DNA of 64,000 nt, taken from NCBI GenBank assembly GCA_030248065.1, contig JASAMV010004630.1:1-64000 (forward strand). The letters are read 5' to 3'. The stretch is from Rhynchonema sp. JSB1_4. Lineage: Eukaryota; Nematoda; Chromadorea; Monhysterida; Xyalidae. Positions 60,606 to 64,000 of the stretch are shown piece after piece. A model generated the notes under the pieces. It had not been told where the DNA came from and ran no database searches. It was given only the letters and a program-made list of their open reading frames with translations. Made by a program: the position numbers and the translations under genes. Position 1 is the stretch's first letter. Each line of letters starts with the position of its first letter.

Positions 60606-61298
60606 ATGACTACACATTGTGCAATATGCGAGAAAGTTCACAAACTATCAATTTCTTCAATTTTTATTTGTGCGACCTTGCATTTGAATTTGGTTTCCTA
60701 CCCACAATTTATTTTTTTGACCATGATTCGATTTTTAGACACACCCGAATCACCCAAAATCAGCACCAAAATAGCGGCCAAAATGAGCAATATCACGACC
60801 ACGTGTTCGTTTCCGTACCAGTCGGTCAGCAGCTACGATCCATCTGGCAGCGTCCTGATCGAATGCGAGCTCAACTATGCCCTGTTCATGATGATGCTGT
60901 TGCTGTGTCTGGCTGTGGCCGGCTGTGTTGTGTGCAAAGTGCACTTGTGCACCAAGACCAGTCAAACATGTGGTCGGCGAAACGGGGTGCCTGAAACATC
61001 ACCAGATGCAACCACTGACGAGGTCGACGATGCACCACCGCGGTATTCGTGGCTGTTTGGATCGATTCGGCGTTTGCGACGCAGTCGACAGCGACGTAGC
61101 AATGCCAGCAGCCGCACAAACAACAACAATCGTGAATCGGCCGTATCGACGGACTCACAGAACCCGCCGCCGCCCAGCTACGAACATGCGGTCAGCATGA
61201 AGGACGAACAACGGATGCGTGCACCAGCTGGTGTTGGTCAGAGCAGTGACGTTGACGTGGAGGCTAATGCGGCCGGCAGTGATCAGGTTGAAGCTTAG
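60606..61298 (+). CDS. Single-pass membrane protein with two PPxY motifs
   Basis: Not recognised as a named family. The frame is open from ATG 60606 to TAG 61296-61298; the more natural start may be ATG 60784 (MSNITTTCSFPYQ), because the upstream residues are poor and a possible acceptor (gatttttag) precedes 60739. From 60784 the protein has a short N-terminal part with Cys and an N-glycosylation-like NIT, a membrane helix (FMMMLLLCLAVAGCVVCKV, about 60886-60945), a basic Arg/Ser-rich region (RRLRRSRQRRS) and two PPxY motifs, PPRY (about 61036) and PPSY (about 61174). PPxY motifs bind WW domains of Nedd4-family ubiquitin ligases, so an adaptor or ligase-regulated membrane protein is plausible. 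The layout resembles small PPxY membrane adaptors, but I cannot name a family. Confidence 0.6.
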   Translation: MTTHCAICEKVHKLSISSIFICATLHLNLVSYPQFIFLTMIRFLDTPESPKISTKIAAKMSNITTTCSFPYQSVSSYDPSGSVLIECELNYALFMMMLLLCLAVAGCVVCKVHLCTKTSQTCGRRNGVPETSPDATTDEVDDAPPRYSWLFGSIRRLRRSRQRRSNASSRTNNNNRESAVSTDSQNPPPPSYEHAVSMKDEQRMRAPAGVGQSSDVDVEANAAGSDQVEA

Positions 61299-61499
61299 AT
61301 TGGATCGGTGCGGATTGGATTGTCTATTTCGATCACGTGAACTTTCGTTTGAATTGTGAAGACTTTGAAACTTGCTGAGGACATATTTCTGCAGCATCAG
61401 AGTTATACATTAACCGAGGGAATCGACTTCTACGTTGGGGTATCACGTCAATTATCGAAATTCCCAAATTCAAGAAAATCACGTGTTCCAGGACAGATG

Positions 61500-62471
61500 G
61501 GTTCCGTATCTTTTCAGCGTACTTTTCGGTCCACAGTACTTTTCGGTCCATGTCACCTTTCGGTCCAGGCGCTTTTCGGTCCACAAACATTTCGGTCCAG
61601 GTACTTTTCGGTCCACAAACATTTCGGTCCAGGTGCTTTTCGGTCCACAAACATTTCGGTCCAGGTACTTTTCGGACCAGGTATGATTCGGTCCAGGTAC
61701 ATTTCGATCCACGAACCTTTCGGCCCAGGTTCGTTTCGGTCCATGTACTTTTCGGTCCACCCCAATTATTTCAGTCCCTGGTTCAAATTGCGCTGCAAAT
61801 GAAATGAACATCGATAATCAGTACCGCATTACCAAAAAATCCCTTTCCATAGTAAAGGGCCGCGGATGCATTTATCCATGCGCGCCCAAGCTCGTTGCTT
61901 ACCATGTCTCGCTGAAACATCAAGCTTGTATGGCTCAGGGATAGGCTTAGGCGTACACTTGTCGTCAGGCTTAGGCTTGTGGGGGTTTCTGAACCACACC
62001 CGCCTCACACCACCTCACACGTATCAATGCACTCAGTATAAGCCTAAGCCTAAGTCTGACGACAAGTGTATGCCTAAGCCCATCCCTGAACAAGCCACAC
62101 AAGATTGATGTTTCAACGAGACAACATAAGCAACGAGCTTAGTCGCGAATGATTGGTAATGCACACATGGCACTTTACTGTGGAAAGAGATTTTTGGTCA
62201 TGCGGTACTGATTATCGATGTCCATTTCATTTGTAGCGCATTTTGAACCAGGGACTCAAATAATTGGGGTGGACCGAAAAGTACATGGACCGAAACGAAC
62301 CTGGACCGAAAGGTTCGTGGACCGAAATGTACCTGGACCGAATCGTACCTGGTCCGAAAAGTACCTGGACCGAAATGTTTGAGGACCGAAAAGCACCTGG
62401 ACCGAAAAGTGACATGGACCGAAAACGTACTGTGGACCGAAAAGTACCCTGGACCGAAAAGATACGGAACC
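61500..62471. mobile_element. Fold-back transposon with TTTCGGTCCA arm repeats, copy 2
   Basis: Outer inverted ends GGTTCCGTATCTTTTC / GAAAAGATACGGAACC with the perfect 8-bp duplication GACAGATG at 61492-61499 and 62472-62479. The arms (about 61515-61760, 62270-62455) are tandem TTTCGGTCCA repeats in opposite orientations. The centre (about 61905-62125) is a second nested palindrome that includes AAGCCTAAGCCT and TGATGTTTCA on each side (61913-61922, 62106-62115). No transposase. Confidence 0.92.
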
Positions 62472-62929
62472 GACAGATGACATCCGGTCCAATCTGATCT
62501 CGAAGCTTCTAACGTTGTACCACCACTTTTGAAATTATTGGAACGTTTTTCACGATTTTAATTCATGGGCACTTCAATGTCACAATATGTCAAGGATTTG
62601 TATGATTGCTCAATCGTTATGTTCAAACGAGTTTGCACGTGTCGCAGAGTGGCAGTTTTTTGTTCTTCTGCGACTGAAATGTTATTGTATATAAACTGAA
62701 AAGTGTAAAACATTGAGAACACACATTTTTGGTTGTGTAGTTTGTGTTACGAGGCTCAAATCTCACCAGCATAAAAGTATGGAGCGATTTAATTTAAGGA
62801 ATTATTGTGAAGTTGCTGCTGCCAGCTATCGTCTCACGTTCTGCCATCACAAACGCATAGCTTTTGTTTGACCTGAACCAAAACATTGCTGTTGCCAGAC
62901 GCCCTTCGGGAGTTGATCTTATAACATAG
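62472..62929. other. Unannotated spacer
   Basis: No gene, palindrome or recognised repeat was seen between the fold-back element and the next MITE. Confidence 0.4.
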
Positions 62930-63154
62930 GGTGATATTTTTGAAACGGTGTAAAGGTCAGTTGGGTGTAAAGGTCGGTGGAAAGCTCGGTCGACAGCTCA
63001 GTGTGATAGACCTCGGTGTAAACTTACAACATTCCACGTTAATAACAGGCAATGTTTCACGTTTACACCGAGCTACGCCGACCGAGCTTTCGACCGAACT
63101 TTACACCGACCTTTACGCCCAACTGACCTTTACACCGTTTCGAAAATTCCACCC
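62930..63154. mobile_element. MITE, GGGTGGAATTTTCGAAACGG family, copy 3
   Basis: Same orientation as 47345-47567. Begins GGGTGATATTTTTGAAACGG and ends CGTTTCGAAAATTCCACCC. The flanks ATA/TTA are not a perfect duplication. Confidence 0.85.
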
Positions 63155-63157
63155 TTA

Positions 63158-63557
63158 GGGCTCGTACGGATAGACCCGAAACCCGAACATACGAAACATT
63201 TTAGATCGTATTTATACTAGCATGTTGCGCCCAGAATTAGTGCACATTGTCCTGGAGAGAAAAATGCTTCGCACGTTCGGTTTCGAAAAATTGCGTTGAA
63301 AATTGAAACACCAGAAACCTGAACATGCGAAACATTTTGTTTCCCAGAACCGTGTGCACTGATGCTGGGCGGTTCATGATGTACAAATACGACCTAAAAT
63401 GTTTCGTAGGTTAGGGTTTGGGGTCATGTGAAACATTTGTTTCCCAGAACCGTGTGCACTGATGCTGGGCGGTTCCATGCTGTATAAATACTGTACCTAC
63501 GACCTAAAATGTTTCGTATGTTCGGGTTTTGGGTTTCGGGTCTATCTGGGCGAGCCC
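63158..63557. mobile_element. Harbinger-like MITE, GATAGACCCGAAACCCGAA family
   Basis: Inverted ends GGGCTC...GATAGACCCGAAACCCGAA and its complement TTTCGGGTCTATCTGGGCGAGCCC, with flanks TTA (63155-63157) and TTT (63558-63560). It contains two direct copies of 'tgtttcccagaaccgtgtgc' (about 63338 and 63438). Related by its ends to 9469-9608. It abuts the preceding MITE. Confidence 0.75.
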
Positions 63558-63770
63558 TTTATTCGTTGCACTGGATTGAATGCTGATGTACGCCTGCATC
63601 GCGTGGACAGTCGATCATCATATAAAAGTGTTGTCACGTAGGTATGTATAATAACACGACGCTTGATCGATGAATGAATGTAACACGATTAGATTATCAG
63701 GAACACCATTGAATGTTATTCACCTAGGTCGAATATAACGAAATGTGGTCTGCGAAAAGTTATGGTTCTT

Positions 63771-63962
63771 CACAAAAGAAGCCAGGGTGGTATTCTATCC
63801 GGTGGCATTCGGCCGTCTGCGTAGAAATGATCGTCCGATTCGACCCACCTTGGCCGATTCCGCATTAGTTCCTCATAGGCCGATCTGAACGTCTTACGAT
63901 GAACACACATGCGAACGCATTGATCAGTGACGGCATCAGGATCAATTGCTGGAGGACCGGTG
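63771..63962 (-). CDS. 3'-terminal exon of an unidentified gene (runs off or ends near the window edge)
   Basis: Minus-strand exon from an acceptor (gatttcag, then CACCGG at 63962) to TGA at 63773-63771. It reads GPPAIDPDAVTDQCVRMCVH and ends HFYADGRMPPDRIPPWLLL. The sequence is well mixed in composition, with Cys, Trp and Pro placed as in a small conserved C-terminus, so I think it is a real exon. I do not recognise the family. The frame is also open upstream to the window end (MLCFSCMSPDFS), so the acceptor is inferred. Confidence 0.45.
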
Positions 63963-64000
63963 CTGAAATCAGGAGACATGCATGAAAAACAAAGCAAAAG

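Overview
This window is animal nuclear DNA. Genes are split by many short GT-AG introns (mostly about 45-350 bases, with longer ones where mobile elements sit). The gene set is metazoan: a dysferlin-type ferlin, a haem-binding guanylate cyclase subunit, an FBXO30/40-like F-box protein and two RNF216-like RBR ubiquitin ligases. The small introns and compact spacing suggest an invertebrate; I cannot place it further. I saw no tRNA, rRNA or CRISPR array.

Layout. 1-2.6 kb: possible 3' end of a minus-strand gene and a fold-back repeat. 2.66-16.2 kb (minus): RBR ligase gene A, with introns swollen by a 37-bp minisatellite, fold-back elements and MITEs. 16.2-19.7 kb: spacer with a MITE and a nested pair of hAT-like elements. 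19.7-29.9 kb (minus): RBR ligase gene B, a full-length tandem paralogue of A. 30-34.7 kb: repeat-rich intergenic DNA. 34.75-about 37.3 kb (plus): F-box/TRAF-zinc-finger gene. 38.3-39.5 kb (minus): unassigned membrane-protein gene. 39.5-42.6 kb: gene-poor, with a microsatellite and a palindrome. 42.65-46.4 kb (minus): soluble guanylate cyclase subunit. 46.9-47.6 kb: two MITEs in opposite orientation in the divergent intergenic region. 47.8-59.8 kb (plus): ferlin. 60.6-61.3 kb (plus): one-pass membrane protein with two PPxY motifs. 61.5-63.6 kb: fold-back element and two MITEs. 63.8-64.0 kb (minus): end of another gene.

Three of the genes concern ubiquitin: RBR ligases A and B and the F-box protein. 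The PPxY protein would be expected to bind WW-domain (Nedd4-type) ligases. Ferlin and guanylate cyclase are divergently transcribed neighbours, but I see no direct functional link between them.

Most unusual observations: (1) one decamer, TGATGTTTCA, occurs in either orientation in about twenty introns of the ferlin, cyclase and F-box genes, yet is absent from ordinary intron sequence of the RBR genes; the same decamer lies inside a fold-back transposon family present here; (2) the RBR ligases appear to carry an N-terminal LOTUS/OST-HTH-like domain and a CUE-like segment, plus a long C-terminal zinc-ribbon and coiled-coil extension; (3) hAT-like elements are nested in one another with intact 8-bp target duplications, and an unoccupied copy of one host element is in the same window; (4) the cyclase has a beta-like haem domain joined to a catalytic domain with alpha-like active-site residues.
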